DNA of 64,000 nt from Undaria pinnatifida (GCA_012845835.1 JABAKD010000005.1:7134655-7198654); one strand, 5' to 3'; shown: positions 45,941 to 55,875, counted from the stretch's first letter. Translations and numbers: made by a program. The notes: a model not told the origin generated them from the sequence alone.

Positions 45941-46071
45941 ATACGACCACGAGATTTTGGATTTTCGCAGACCTCTTTCGTGAGTCGCGAGTCGTAATAA
46001 AAAGCGTCGTGAATCGATTCGCATCGATCGACATTGTCCTCGTGTGTGCTTTCTGCTTTCCCTCCTAGACC

Positions 46072-49000
46072 ATGGCGATGGCGGAAGGCCTAGGAGATTC
46101 GGCGACGCGGAATTGGTGGGATATCTTGGCGGAGAAGCTGCTGGATCATCATGTCAAGAATATAATTGTTCAGGAGGTGAGCCAGACTGTAGTTGGATTG
46201 CTTATCAACGGTGTGGGGCGGCAGTAGTGTTTATTTTCCACGTCTTGCCCCGGCTCCGTCAAAACCGTTGATAATCCACTACCTGGTCCGAAAGCTCGAG
46301 TTTAAATGTTAGATGCAGCAGTTCATGCCCTGGCTCAATTTGCCCGTAGATCCGACAGACCTGCCTCTCTGCCGTGCGTTTTAGATAAAAACGTTCGCTG
46401 CTGTTACCAGTGCTTCATGCGGCGTCCTGTTGGAATCAACGTGTTTTTTTTACGGCGGTGACCAGATACGTGCGACTTCCTATTCGTCTCGTCAGGCGAT
46501 TGGGAAGTCATAGATATGTAGTCTTATCCGAGAAGTACTCTAATTCCAACAGGTCGCCGCACGCAGCGGACGCATGCTACTAATAGTGTGCTTCGGTAGG
46601 GGAGTTTTTTTCTGGGACTCCTCATTTGAGCTGTACAGTATACGGTACCTTACCCCAAACTGACGCGAGAAAAAAAAAATGTGAACGATTTCTTATCCTC
46701 GGCACTAACAAGGCTGCTATAGTACAACCCGGTCATATGATGATGCACGTATAGCGAGTTCCGCAGCAGCTGTCAGTTTTTTTTTTTTGTCCCCCTCAAT
46801 GTGGGTGGTATAGTTTCCGAGCGCGGAGTGATTCTAGACTGGCCGTGTTTGACATCGCCCTGTTGACCCTTTTACAGCTGCAAACATCGTCCCACACTAC
46901 AGACTATTAATATTAATAGTAGTTACACATGGCTACTAAATACTACTACCAGGTACATGCTACTAAATGGTAGTAAATTGTAGTTTTAATAAATAATACT
47001 GCGGCACTGATGCACTTTTTTTTGTGACACTTATCCCTTAATGCTCTGGCACTTCGCCCAGGAACTGGCTTTGAGAAAACAGGAAAATGCAACTCCGTGA
47101 ACAATCCCACAGCCGACTGTAGGTATGTACCGAATTACGCTGTGAAACACGAACGATATACCGTAACTGACACAAGATATCACCCGTACATACGGAATCA
47201 CACCTCCCACAGGATACCACACCCCGTGATAATATTTTTAAATCCCAAAATGTTATCACCGGGGTGTGTTATCTTGTGTCAGTTACGGTACTGTATTATT
47301 GGGTACGGTAGTTTATTTAGTCCAAAGTGTGCTACATATCTATGTCATAGCACGCGTCTACCTAATCCCGAGGAATGTGTCTCCAAAACCGTGGTTGCTG
47401 TTATAAAAGGGTTAAATGCGGTTCAACTAAGGGGAAGTCACCGAGCTATACCCTTCATGAGAAAGTTGGCAACCATTAACACGCGCGATTTTAGTAGCAT
47501 ATCGCGTATAGCGTGCAAAGACGAGTTTCGACCAGCTCATCGATCTCACAGCTCGAGTGTTGTGTTTTTTTCACGAGGTGTAAACGTCATGAGATTCGAA
47601 CGATGCTGGGTCGTGTAGTCATTTAGTTGTCATTATTATTGGTTCAAAAGCTCCGTCCATCAGAAACTCTTTGGTGAAAGATGCTACCCCTGTTGGTGCA
47701 CTCGTCAGCACTACCAACGCCTTCATCTGCAATCGACGACGCAATTGGAGACAGGGTGTAGAAGCTATTGCGCCTACGCTACTCGTACTCGCAACAGCTT
47801 TCACACCTTGTCTCCAATTGCCCGTAATAGATCCGGCAATCTGCATGTTTGCTGTGGATTGCAGATGAAGGCGTTGGTTGTGCAGGCGAGTGCACCAACA
47901 GCGGTAGCGCCTTTTCACCAAAGAGTAGTAGCAGTGTCTTCTTCGGCTGTTCGTTCGATAGCTCCGGGAGTCGTGTCCATGAAGTGATCGTCCGGGTCTT
48001 GTCCAACTTGGTAATGGTGTTCATATTTCAGGATGTATCACAGCTCGGCAGCTATGAACTGCGGCAGTACGACGGGCCCAATCCACCCACCCACCCACCC
48101 ACCCACCCACCCACCCATCTACCCACCCACCCGCCCGCCCGCCCGTGCTGCCGCGCCCCGACGTCAACCGAACCCGACCCGACCCGACCTGACCCAACCC
48201 AATCCAATCCAACCCAACCAAACCTATCCCATCCCAGTCAAAGCATGTCTCCCCTCCCTCCCCCCGTCCCTGCCTCGGCACATGTATGCGCATGCAAATA
48301 ACTCGCCCAATTCTAAATCGCCTCTAAATCGGCTTGAAACCCAGTCTCACCACCTCTCCGTCTTACGGACATTGCGCCATTCCAATTACCTCCGCAACAA
48401 ACATACTGCACTTGACCTTTGACACCCCCCCGGCCCCCACTTCCACCCTGCCCCACCCCCTCCCCTGGTTCTGCACATGTACGCATATGTATTATGCGGA
48501 ACTCCCGCCGGGGATTTGAAATGAAAAAGGTTGGGTCGTCGTTGCGGTTTGTGGTCGGCGAGGAGAGCTGCGTGGTGGTGGATGTTCGCGATGTCGCCTC
48601 CGGAGCGATGGTTCGGCACGGCGACTCCAAAACCGAGGTGTGTGTTGTCGGCGCTGCAACAGTAAATAGGTTTTGACCCTGTAGACGAAGCTTGCATTCG
48701 GTTTCATTTTTTTCCTTCATGTCTTTTATTTCTTTGCTTTTCTCTCCCGTATTTTGGTTGGTTGGTGTGTGTGGTGCTTCGTGTCGCGTAAGGATGGGTT
48801 TTCGTAACAAAAACATGATTACACTCCCGCTGTGGGATGGAGCATTGGGTCAAAACAACTATTTGCAAGCTGTGTATGATAGTTTGCGTTGGCTACTCGC
48901 CTGTATTTGCGATGTGTTGTCTCTGTCTCGTAGTTTGTGACCACAGAACTTGTGGCTCTCTCTGGAAAGAAGAATCAGCTCGGACACTGGGCGCGCTGGG

Positions 49001-49460
49001 TGTGCACGGACGGACACTGAGGGGCGGTGGTGTGCTAGAAGCCAGAAATCGATGTGCATATAAATTAAGTTAGGTCATACCCTTGATATTTGAAGACGTT
49101 CATTTTTGGTATTTTCCACGTCCAAGGGAGACGGTCTCGATGGCTACAAATAACCAAACAACGGTTTAACACCGCCACCCCCATTCCCCACCCACCCCTC
49201 TTCTATCGACCATCCGTCAGGTTGATGCCACAATAGAGATGTCAGACGAGGCGTTTTTTCTGGTGTGCGCGGGAAAGCTTACGCCACACCGCGCGTTGAT
49301 GACCGGGCGTATGTTGGTGAAAGGAAACATGCTCAGAGCGATGAGATCCGGGCCGCTGTTCGAGCTGCTGCGACCGGTGCGCTCGGGGGGGCGGCACCGA
49401 GAAGGCGGTGGATTGGAGCGGCGGGAAATACCGCGGCAAGTCCGGCAGGCCCGCCTCTGA
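46072..49460 (+). CDS. SCP2-domain (sterol carrier protein 2-like) protein, three exons
   Basis: Exons: 46072-46176, 48530-48637 and 49221-49460 (stop TGA 49458-49460), giving 150 residues. Family knowledge: SCP2 domains bind sterols and acyl chains, often in peroxisomes. Exon 1 (1-35) gives the N-terminal helix (NWWDILAEKLLDHHVKN). Exon 2 (36-71) gives beta strands (VGSSLRFVVGEES, VVVDVRD). Exon 3 (72-150) gives the hallmark DATIEMSDEAFF, GKLTPHRALMTGRM and VKGNMLRAM. All joins are phase 0: GAG|GTGAGC, AAAAAG|GTT, GAG|GTGTGT, CGTCAG|GTT. The start is ACCATGG, a good initiation context. A TAG just before it could be an acceptor after a 5' UTR intron. The tail ends ARL, within the PTS1 consensus [SAC][KRH][LM]. 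A G run at 49385-49391 could hide a frameshift that would change the tail. The acceptor at 48529 has its pyrimidine tract 55 bases upstream but is the first AG after it. Confidence 0.8.
46418..46561. repeat. 144-bp imperfect hairpin (MITE-like or pre-miRNA-like)
   Basis: TGCGGCGTCCTGTTGGAAT (46418-46436) pairs with ATTCCAACAGGTCGCCGCA (46543-46561) with one mismatch. Inside, GACTTCC and GGAAGTC pair again, and neighbouring bases pair partly, so most of the element can fold into one stem. No target-site duplication is obvious. Confidence 0.65.
47030..47158 (+). repeat. R5 fragment interrupted by M1
   Basis: CTTTGAGAAAACAGG, AAATGCAACTCCGTGAACAATCCCA and ACTGTAGGTATGTACCG match the R5 core. 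The similarity stops at M1. Confidence 0.5.
47159..47290. mobile_element. M1: TA-flanked MITE
   Basis: Terminal inverted repeats CCGTAACTGACACAAGATA are perfect (47161-47179 and 47270-47288) and are flanked by TA on both sides, as expected for Tc1/mariner-type insertion. A second, inner inverted repeat (CACACCCCGTGATAA at 47218-47232 with 47253-47268) extends the foldback. The element is 128 bp and non-coding. Confidence 0.75.
47509..47590 (+). repeat. R3 block
   Basis: GTGCAAAGACGAGTTTCGACC, TCATCGATCTCACAGCTCG. Confidence 0.55.
47666..47926. repeat. Long intronic inverted repeat (foldback)
   Basis: Left arm 47666-47772 (107 nt) and right arm 47790-47926 (137 nt) are near-perfect reverse complements, with a 17-base loop. 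Paired words include ACTCTTTGGTGAAA, CTGTTGGTGCACTCG, CCAACGCCTTCATCTGCAAT and GCAATTGGAGACA. The right arm has a ~29-base insertion (about 47827-47860), and otherwise there are roughly ten to fifteen mismatches. An RNA from either strand would form a stem of about 100 bp. Open frames exist on both strands because the arms mirror each other. Confidence 0.85.
48080..48245. repeat. CCCACC, CCCGA and CCAAT low-complexity tract
   Basis: CCCACCCACCCACC passes into CCCGACCCGACC and CCAATCCAACC. A 150-codon proline-rich frame across it is compositional. Confidence 0.9.
48638..49220 (+). other. SCP2 gene intron 2 (583 bp) with R2 insertion
   Basis: Donor GTGTGT, acceptor CCGTCAG, phase 0. About half of it is an R2 copy in antisense orientation (48690-48960). 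Confidence 0.7.
48690..48960 (-). mobile_element. R2 retroposon-like repeat, intronic copy
   Basis: Minus strand: TTCTGTGGTCACAAACTACG, AGACAGAGACAACACATCGC, then an A-rich 3' part (GAGAGAAAAGCAAAG, AATAAAAGAC). The 5' half matches 59100-59150 closely. The middle is diverged. Confidence 0.6.
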
Positions 49461-49514
49461 TGAAGACCGACGCGTTTTTGTTCGTGTTCCGATACGTGCT
49501 GGGGTAGACGTGCC

Positions 49515-49660
49515 CCCCCTTTTTTTTCAGCTCCTCGCTTAAATGGCTCTATGCCTCACGCAAGAGCTGATTTTGAGTAAACTGAAAGTGCCGCGGTTTG
49601 ATGAGCAAAACTCATGGGCTACGTATACCAAAAAAAAAGATTTTGCCTAACCAAAACGAC
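49515..49660 (+). repeat. R5 fragment just downstream of the SCP2 stop
   Basis: TTTTTTCAGCTCCTCGC, GGCTCTATGCCTCACG, CTGAAAGTGCCGCGGTTTGA and CTCATGGGCTACGTATACC. It starts 55 bases after the stop codon, so it probably lies in the 3' UTR or flank. Confidence 0.5.
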
Positions 49661-50545
49661 ATTTCGACGATTTTGGTGAAGGATTTTCGGCATTCAGAAA
49701 CAAAAATGGCCTAAAAGTGGCACCAGGTGTACCTCAAGACTTCGGTCGTAGCACGCGTTGTTTTGTTTTGTTTTGTTCGGCCATGAGAACACATGACACG
49801 GCTTCATCGGCCCCCAGAGTAGTAGAGGTTTGATTGGCCAGGAGTTTGGCCGCGAGTAGTGTTGGTTGGGCGTGAGACATGAAAACATACGCTTTAATTG
49901 GCGGGGAGGACGTTGGTGTTGATTGGGTGTGATAACGTAAAGTTTTGTTTTGGCCGTGATAGAAATGTGTTTTGTCTAAGAACGCACGTTTTATGTTGTC
50001 GTGGCGATGCCTTTAGCCGTAGAAATGGCGGTGGACGGGTGGGAGATGGTGAGCTGTTGAGGAATGGGTTGCAGCGTGGGCAGGATTGAGTCATACATGC
50101 AGGATGTATTCGTACTGCAGTCGGGTTTTGTCGTTATTTCGGACAGGATGTGTTCATATTTTTGTCATTGACCAAGTCGTTCCTTTCATTTCATACTGGA
50201 CGAAACATTATATTATCACTATATACAATTAAGGACCATCAATAGAGGGCTGAGCAAACAATATTTACGTCACGGTGTTCGTTGTGTGTTGGCGTTTTGT
50301 GTGGGTCAGGTTTGGGTTGAGTTCGGCGTTGTGTATAAAAGTAGCTGCCCCCCACCCACGTCTGGAATCGGTATTCCGAAGAGGACAAATAGATGATTTT
50401 GGGCGCGCCTTCCGTTGCATTGTGAGCTTGAGGGACTGACGTTACTCGCGCCGCCCCACTCCGCACCACCCCGGTCCGGCCCGGTGTAACTCCGTGCCCT
50501 CATATATTGTTGGCTGATATTTTTAGTTTGTGTCTTGTGTGTGGT
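49661..50545. other. No gene recognised
   Basis: A TATAAAAG word at 50332 precedes no recognisable gene. ORFs on both strands under 80 codons lack motifs. Confidence 0.4.
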
Positions 50546-50547
50546 GT

Positions 50548-50832
50548 ATGCCGGTCGCCCCGGTGGTCTACTGGTTAACCTCGAACACTATTACAACGTT
50601 GAAGCCAAGGGTTCAAATCTCGGTGTGGAGATTTTTTATTTTTAGAGACACCACCTGCCGAGAGCGCTTTATAGCGTGGGTATGCTGTATGCATTATTCG
50701 ACGCGAGTCGATGAGGGAACAAAGTGCCGAATTATTATCGGGGTGAAAACGATGGCGCGTACCGTAGTGGGAAGGGGGGAGAAGAGCCTGCTTAGTAACC
50801 CCGGATCTGAGTTACGTCTGGGGGAGGGGGGG
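50548..50832 (+). mobile_element. SINE-1 copy G, 5' part (interrupted)
   Basis: Full head CCGGTCGCCCCGGTGGTCTA with A box TGGTCTACTGG, B box AGGGTTCAAATCTC, and body through TTACGTCTGGGGGAGG. The remaining tail reappears at 52933 after the LINE insertion. Confidence 0.8.
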
Positions 50833-52932
50833 GCATACTCATTTGCCGCTTGCCTTGGTCATTTGAGCATTGACCACGCGTCCCTTTCGAGACGGAGCAC
50901 CGGTGCTACTCCTAATAGAGACACCTCCAACGTTTGGGCGCTCGTTACGCTTTTTCCATACACTACATAGAAACTGTTTGCTTATCCTATCCCCGTCCAG
51001 TTTCGCCGTCTGCGGTCACCATCTAGATCTCCTAGGATAGCAATCGTTTTCTTGCTATTCTCTAGTCTCTACCAAACTCTTCCATGTCACATACGTCTAA
51101 TTTCCTAATCTCTTCCTCTGGCGCATCCCGTTCATCTTTGTGTATTTCACATTCTCCTACTATGTGAGTCCTACTCCCTCTTGTTGTGCGACACGGGCAC
51201 ATATTTGTAGCCACATCCTCCTCCTCCCGACTACTGGTGGTATCTCTTTCTTCTTTCTGGTAGGTCCAGGTCCCCTACACGAAATCGTAGTTTCAGCTTT
51301 TTCGCGTAGTTCATTGGGCCGTGCAGATACGTTTTCATTCCAACATCTTTCCTCAACCCCCCCATATCTCCAAAAGTGCTTCTCGTTCACCTTCTTTCTT
51401 AGCGCTTGCCGTTCCCTTTCTTCTATTATTTCTTTTAATTCTGTCTTGTACCCGCCAAACTTCTCTTTAGACGGTACCTCTTCTTGGTCCCCCCCTAAAT
51501 ACTTACACATTTTCTCGACTTCGTTGTCCCATCTTATTCCAGCTCGCCCTTTTTTTGTTATTTTCTCCCATACAGCCCTATCAACTGTGGCTGGCAACCT
51601 CTTTTCTGGCATATTCTATACTTTTTATTGCCATATCAACTTTCTCGCATCTCTATTTGTTTTAAGGGGTTACATTCCTAGTTCTGCTCTTAATACTGTA
51701 TTACTCGTCGTACTTGAGCACCCTCGCATCTTTTTAGCTGCTGTCATCTGCACTGTTTTCGTTTGTTTTACTAACTTCGCGCCCCCTTCCCATACCTCTC
51801 CTGTATACTCCAACTTTTGCACAATCACATAGTCATCAGAATACATATTTCAGTCCTAGTGTCCAGGTGCGGGTCTGTTAGGATCGCATCCATCTTGCCT
51901 ACTTGTGATTTACCCTTTCCTATTACTTTCGCTATTTGTGCATCCCAAGAGCAGTCCTTAGAGATATCTACGCCATGGAACGTATATTGGTCTACGATCG
52001 GTAGTTCATCTCCTCCCCACTTCCAGTTGAAATTTACTGGATTCGCCTTATCTTCGTTACATACAACTACTGCGCATTTTTTCACGTTCGCTGTCACTCT
52101 CCATTTCCTTGCGTACTCTATTAATAGTGCCTTCTCTATTTGATAAACAAATTTCAAGGACTCTAATTGTTAACAACTGCAATCCTTCGGTTGTTGTTAC
52201 TGATATCGCCACGAAATCATCCGCAAACATCAACCCCGACACCGTCTCTTCCCCCATCGTGACTCCTTGCTTTGCTGTTTCGACTGCTACTATCACGTCA
52301 TTAGTATTTACCTTGAAAATATTTGGTGATAGTGTACATCCCTGTGCAACTCCTTGTAAAATATCAACATATTTAGATATTTCCCCGTCCAGCATCACAG
52401 CACTTCTCGCACATTCCGTAATATATTTCATCATTCTCTCCACATCTTTCCTCTGATCCCAATTTCCCACATATTTTTCCACAACCCGCATCCCTCCATG
52501 TATGTACTGTGTCATAGGCCTTCTGTACATGTAGGAAAAAGCAGTACGTCGTTAGCCCGGCGTCTTTCCTACCTTGAATTATCTTACCTAATGTGTACAC
52601 ATAGTCTACGCAGCTACGGTTTGGCCTAAATCCTGCTTGCCCTTCGCTTATTTTTTCGTCCTTCCCCAACATTGTTCCCATTCCTATCGTTCAAAATCTT
52701 ACAGAATATTTGCCTACGGTGTGCTTAATAATAATAGCTACTTCCCCGGGTCAGCCTTATATCTCCTTTCTTGAACAAGTTTACTGCTACTCCTTTCCTC
52801 TCCACCTCTTCTTGGGCGCATACTCGTTTTTCTATATCCAATTATACAACATAACTATCACATTGTAAGCATACCTTCTCCCCCGTACTTCGTAAAACTA
52901 TTCACTATTTTATCTGCCCGCGAGTTGCGTTC
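50833..52932 (-). mobile_element. LINE-A: 5'-truncated non-LTR retrotransposon inside SINE-1
   Basis: Bounded on both sides by parts of one SINE-1, so it inserted after that SINE. Both junctions lie in G runs, so a short target duplication cannot be separated from the homopolymer. The 3' end on minus is at about 50833, only a few bases after the ORF stop (50839-50841), with no A tail. The 5' part of the element, including any endonuclease, is missing. Confidence 0.8.
50839..52880 (-). pseudogene. LINE-A reverse transcriptase remnant
   Basis: Non-LTR reverse transcriptase, which copies the element RNA at a nicked target. Minus-strand pieces in order: a KKGD-type stretch (about 52770); GQAGFRPNRSC and motif A FFLHVQKAYDTV (52500-52650); QGVAQGCTLSP and motif C FADDF (52216-52350); WRVTANVKKCAVVV and YTFHGVDIS (51950-52110); a basic C-terminal region; a Cys-Pro-Cys...His-Ile-Val-Gly-Glu-Cys zinc-knuckle-like motif (51155-51195); and a last segment ending NAQMTKASGK at 50839. 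At least four frame changes and several stops break it. In motif A the first catalytic Asp is His (CAT for GAT). Confidence 0.8.
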
Positions 52933-52995
52933 AGGGGGGAAGAAATAGAAATAAAAGTGCGAAGAGATTGGATAGGCAAAAAAAAAGGGTACTGT
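52933..52995 (+). mobile_element. SINE-1 copy G, 3' tail
   Basis: GAAGAAATAGAAATAAAAG and GTGCGAAGAG followed by an A run, the family tail that is missing at 50832. Confidence 0.8.
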
Positions 52996-53039
52996 AATGG
53001 AATCGAGTTCGATACGATACACTCACGTAATCGAAAAAA

Positions 53040-53165
53040 CAAATCGTTGTGTCCGTGGACGTGATGATGTCATGATGCTTTCTGGCCTCGTACGAGGTGC
53101 TCATTCGTTCGGGGCGACTCGGTCAGGTTCTCCCGGCCGCACCGGTAGATACATAAAACAATACC
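53040..53165 (+). repeat. Short repeat shared with 54190-54275
   Basis: GTGATGATGTCATGATGCTTTCTGGCC and TGCTCATTCG here correspond to GTGATGACGTCAAGATGCTTTC and TGCTCATTCG at 54209-54250. Unclassified. Confidence 0.5.
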
Positions 53166-53224
53166 GAGACGTGACGTTTCTGGCATTTTTGTTCCAGCAC
53201 ACCAGGACTATTTTGTAAAATTCT

Positions 53225-53300
53225 TCGTTCTATTTAAACACGTCAGCTGTGAGTTCGAGGCATATTTAGGGTCTCGATACTCGTCTTTGCAAGCTGCATG
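53225..53300 (-). repeat. R3 block
   Basis: Minus strand: CTTGCAAAGACGAGTATCGAG, CCTAAATATGCCTCGAACTC, ACAGCTGACG. Confidence 0.55.
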
Positions 53301-54185
53301 ATACACCTAATTTTGAGAAAACAATGGAGGAGTTAATTTGGCGCACGATGTGCAGGAACATATGTGGAAGTAAGTGTGGTGCGCTTAAGCTTCAATCTTT
53401 CTTTTCTTCTTGGGTAATACTACTAAATGTTCGAAGGAGGACATCGTTGTCGTATGCTTTCACCAGGTAACCCCCACGCTTACAGTAGAAACACTACAAA
53501 AAAAATCCGATGGCTTCGATATAATAAGATGCACTTTAAGAAAAAGGAGGTTTGTAGCGTTCTGGGTCATCCGCGTGCGTATGTTCGGGTTTCCTACTGA
53601 TTTGGAGGCATGCATGTTGAACAGTAAAACAAGCACGCCACGCCCTAGAGTCCCCCGAGACCCGAGACACCGTCCATGTTTGCCGGAGAAAAAAATGAAT
53701 TATGTTTGACTCGCGCTCACTCGCTTGTTTTTTTGTGTCACCGCGTAAAGCAGAGCAACAAAAATCAAGCAGTAAGCCTACACGCACGCAACCGACACCC
53801 CGGGCCCGTAGACACCCGCGGTCTCTGTTTACAGCCAACTGGCCCTATTAGAGTACCCTGAAAAAGCAGAGGGCGTGAAAAAAAAGGTGGCGCCCCCATC
53901 TGTGACACGTCTGTATGCCCTCTGATTCGCTAGCGCGTGTACAGCAATAAAAAAAAAATCAGCACGGCATCAGCTATATCTGCAGCAGGCGCCAAGGCAC
54001 TCGGCCCTGTATTCGGTGTTGCAGCTGCACCCTGCCAGCCCTCCACCCTCTAAGTCCCAACGCGTATTTAAGCTGACCGTGGCGGCGGCCTCACGCTGGC
54101 GTGACCTCGCCACATGAGCCGCGCCTCAAGTGGTGATATATAGATGATATTATATAGCAATGACGCAAATACTACTGCTGGTACT
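53301..54185. other. No gene recognised
   Basis: Frames of 99-100 codons on both strands (53410-53709, 53536-53838) without motifs. One CACCAGGTAA word at 53461. Confidence 0.4.
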
Positions 54186-54274
54186 AATGCTGTACGCTGT
54201 ACGCAACCGTGATGACGTCAAGATGCTTTCTTGCCAATTTGCTCATTCGCCGGGGACTACTCGCGCTCTCTTGG

Positions 54275-54455
54275 CCTTGCCGGTAAAAGGTGAATGCCGG
54301 TAAAAGATGAACGCCGGTAAAGGTGAACGCCGGTAGAAGGTGAATGCCGGTAAAAGGTGAATGCCGGTAAAAGGTGAATGCCGGTAAACGGTGAACGCCG
54401 GTAAACGGTGAATGCCGGTAAAAGGTGAATGCCGGTAAAAGGTGGACGCTACATA
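54275..54455. repeat. 17-bp minisatellite (AAAAGGTGAATGCCGGT)
   Basis: About ten units of 16-17 bases. It produces repeated LLPAFTFYRHSPFTG peptides on the minus strand, which are a by-product of the repeat. Confidence 0.95.
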
Positions 54456-54834
54456 GCGCGGTAGAGGTGCACCAACCAACCATTGTCTTTTCTGAGGCTC
54501 TTCAGTTGAGGAGCTGTACACCCCTCTACACCTCTCCGAGGCAAAAACTGCCTTCCAAGGGAAACCTAGAACGCGCAGTGCGATTATCAATGGGCATAGT
54601 GTAGGATGGCTTTTGCAGTGGTTGAAAGGTTGATAATCGCTTGAGAACCGAGAACGGTTTTGGGTTTTGGCAGCAGACCCTAGAGCAAAATCTACGGAGT
54701 ATTTGTAGCGGTAGCAGTAGTGGCAGCGGCAATAGAGTGCCACGCTGTAGCAATAGTGGTGGCAGTATCAGCAGATTTTATCTGTCTGCGGCAACCCCGT
54801 CGTACACGAACAGCACTTCGCCACACACCACCGC

Positions 54835-54905
54835 CACACCAGCACCAGCAGCACCAGCACCAGCACCAGCACCAGCACCAGCACCAGCAGCACCAGCACC
54901 ACCAA
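54835..54905. repeat. CAGCAC hexanucleotide run
   Basis: CACCAGCACCAGCACCAGC. A second GTAGCAGTAGTGGCAGC run lies at 54705-54735. Confidence 0.9.
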
Positions 54906-55024
54906 GATCACACCGAGCGCTTCACAACGACATCGGTAAATAGGCCACCCGACGCCCTCCCCTCCGTGCACACGTCGGCGGAACAAATCACCAACTCTTC
55001 AAGGAGCGCGGTTTCACCTGACCA

Positions 55025-55120
55025 TTTTTCACGGGACACTTTTATTACGGGACGCGTTTCCACGGGCCAACTTTGCACGGGACACCACTTGACGGGACGA
55101 GTTTTCGCGAGACATTATTC
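55025..55120. repeat. ~15-bp tandem repeat (ACGGGAC core)
   Basis: Six degenerate units with ACGGGAC followed by a T-rich half (TTTTATT, GTTTCC, ACTTTG, ACTTG, GTTTTCG). Confidence 0.75.
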
Positions 55121-55844
55121 AAACGGCACCCTGGAATTTAAATAATGAAACACAAAGGCAAGGCGTTTCAACGACCGTACGTCCTACGAGCCTTTGCTTT
55201 GCCGGCTCTACCCCGGGTTGCACCGCCACCACCACCACCGCCATCCCCACCCGCACTAGCACCACTTCGCTCCACCCCCTCCATGCCCCCGTCCCCGACC
55301 CAGCTCCTGCTTCCGACACGGGTACTCGCCCGGGCTCCGCTCCTCGTGCGGAAAAGATCACCGCCGTCGCGTTTCACTTCCGCTCCCGTGCCCGCGCCCG
55401 CATGCCGTCCTGAATGATCGAACCCCCCAGCGACTCCCGCCACCGCGCTGGCGTCGACTGTCGGTTCTCGTCTCGCCGTCCTCGATTCCCTCGACGCGTG
55501 GCCTCTCCCTGTGGTGCCCCCAGTAGGACGTGTCCAGTCTTCACCGTCTCCGCTCGAGGTCCCCCTTTCTTCGCACTGGTGACTGGAAGAGGTGGAAAGA
55601 TCATCGCCGCAGCCATAGTCACCACTAGTATCACCACCACCACCACCACCACCATAACGTCTACCCTCACTACCACCACTACCTCCACCCCCACGCGCTA
55701 CCGACAGCGTCACCCAATGGTCGTCCGTGTTTGAAGTTCCGCCACGGAAATGGGCCGGTCGTTTCTGCCCTCGCTGCAACATCCAGAGAGTGGGGAAGGA
55801 AGGCCAGGGGAGAGGGTTGGAGGGAGGGGGTGCAGGGATTGGGG

Positions 55845-55875
55845 TGCGGAGGCGGGGGGGGGGGGGGGGGGGGCG
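55845..55875. repeat. Poly-G tract
   Basis: GGGG run of about 22 with one interruption. Confidence 0.9.

Larger units (their letters stand above)
46177..48529 (+). other. SCP2 gene intron 1 (2,353 bp)
   Basis: Donor GTGAGC, acceptor AAAAAG, phase 0. Contents in order: hairpin 46418-46561, R5 fragment 47030-47158, TA-flanked MITE M1 47159-47290, R3 block 47509-47590, long inverted repeat 47666-47926, CCCACC/CCAAT low-complexity tract 48080-48240, and polypyrimidine tract 48436-48474. Confidence 0.65.

Noticed and set aside
50332-50339. TATA box of a downstream gene
   Set aside because: The next 500 bases contain only a SINE and a LINE remnant in antisense; no gene start found.
54184-54743. 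Repeat protein (LLPAFTFYRHSPFTG) on the minus strand
   Set aside because: The 17-bp unit is not a multiple of three and the peptide follows from frame cycling; no support as a gene.
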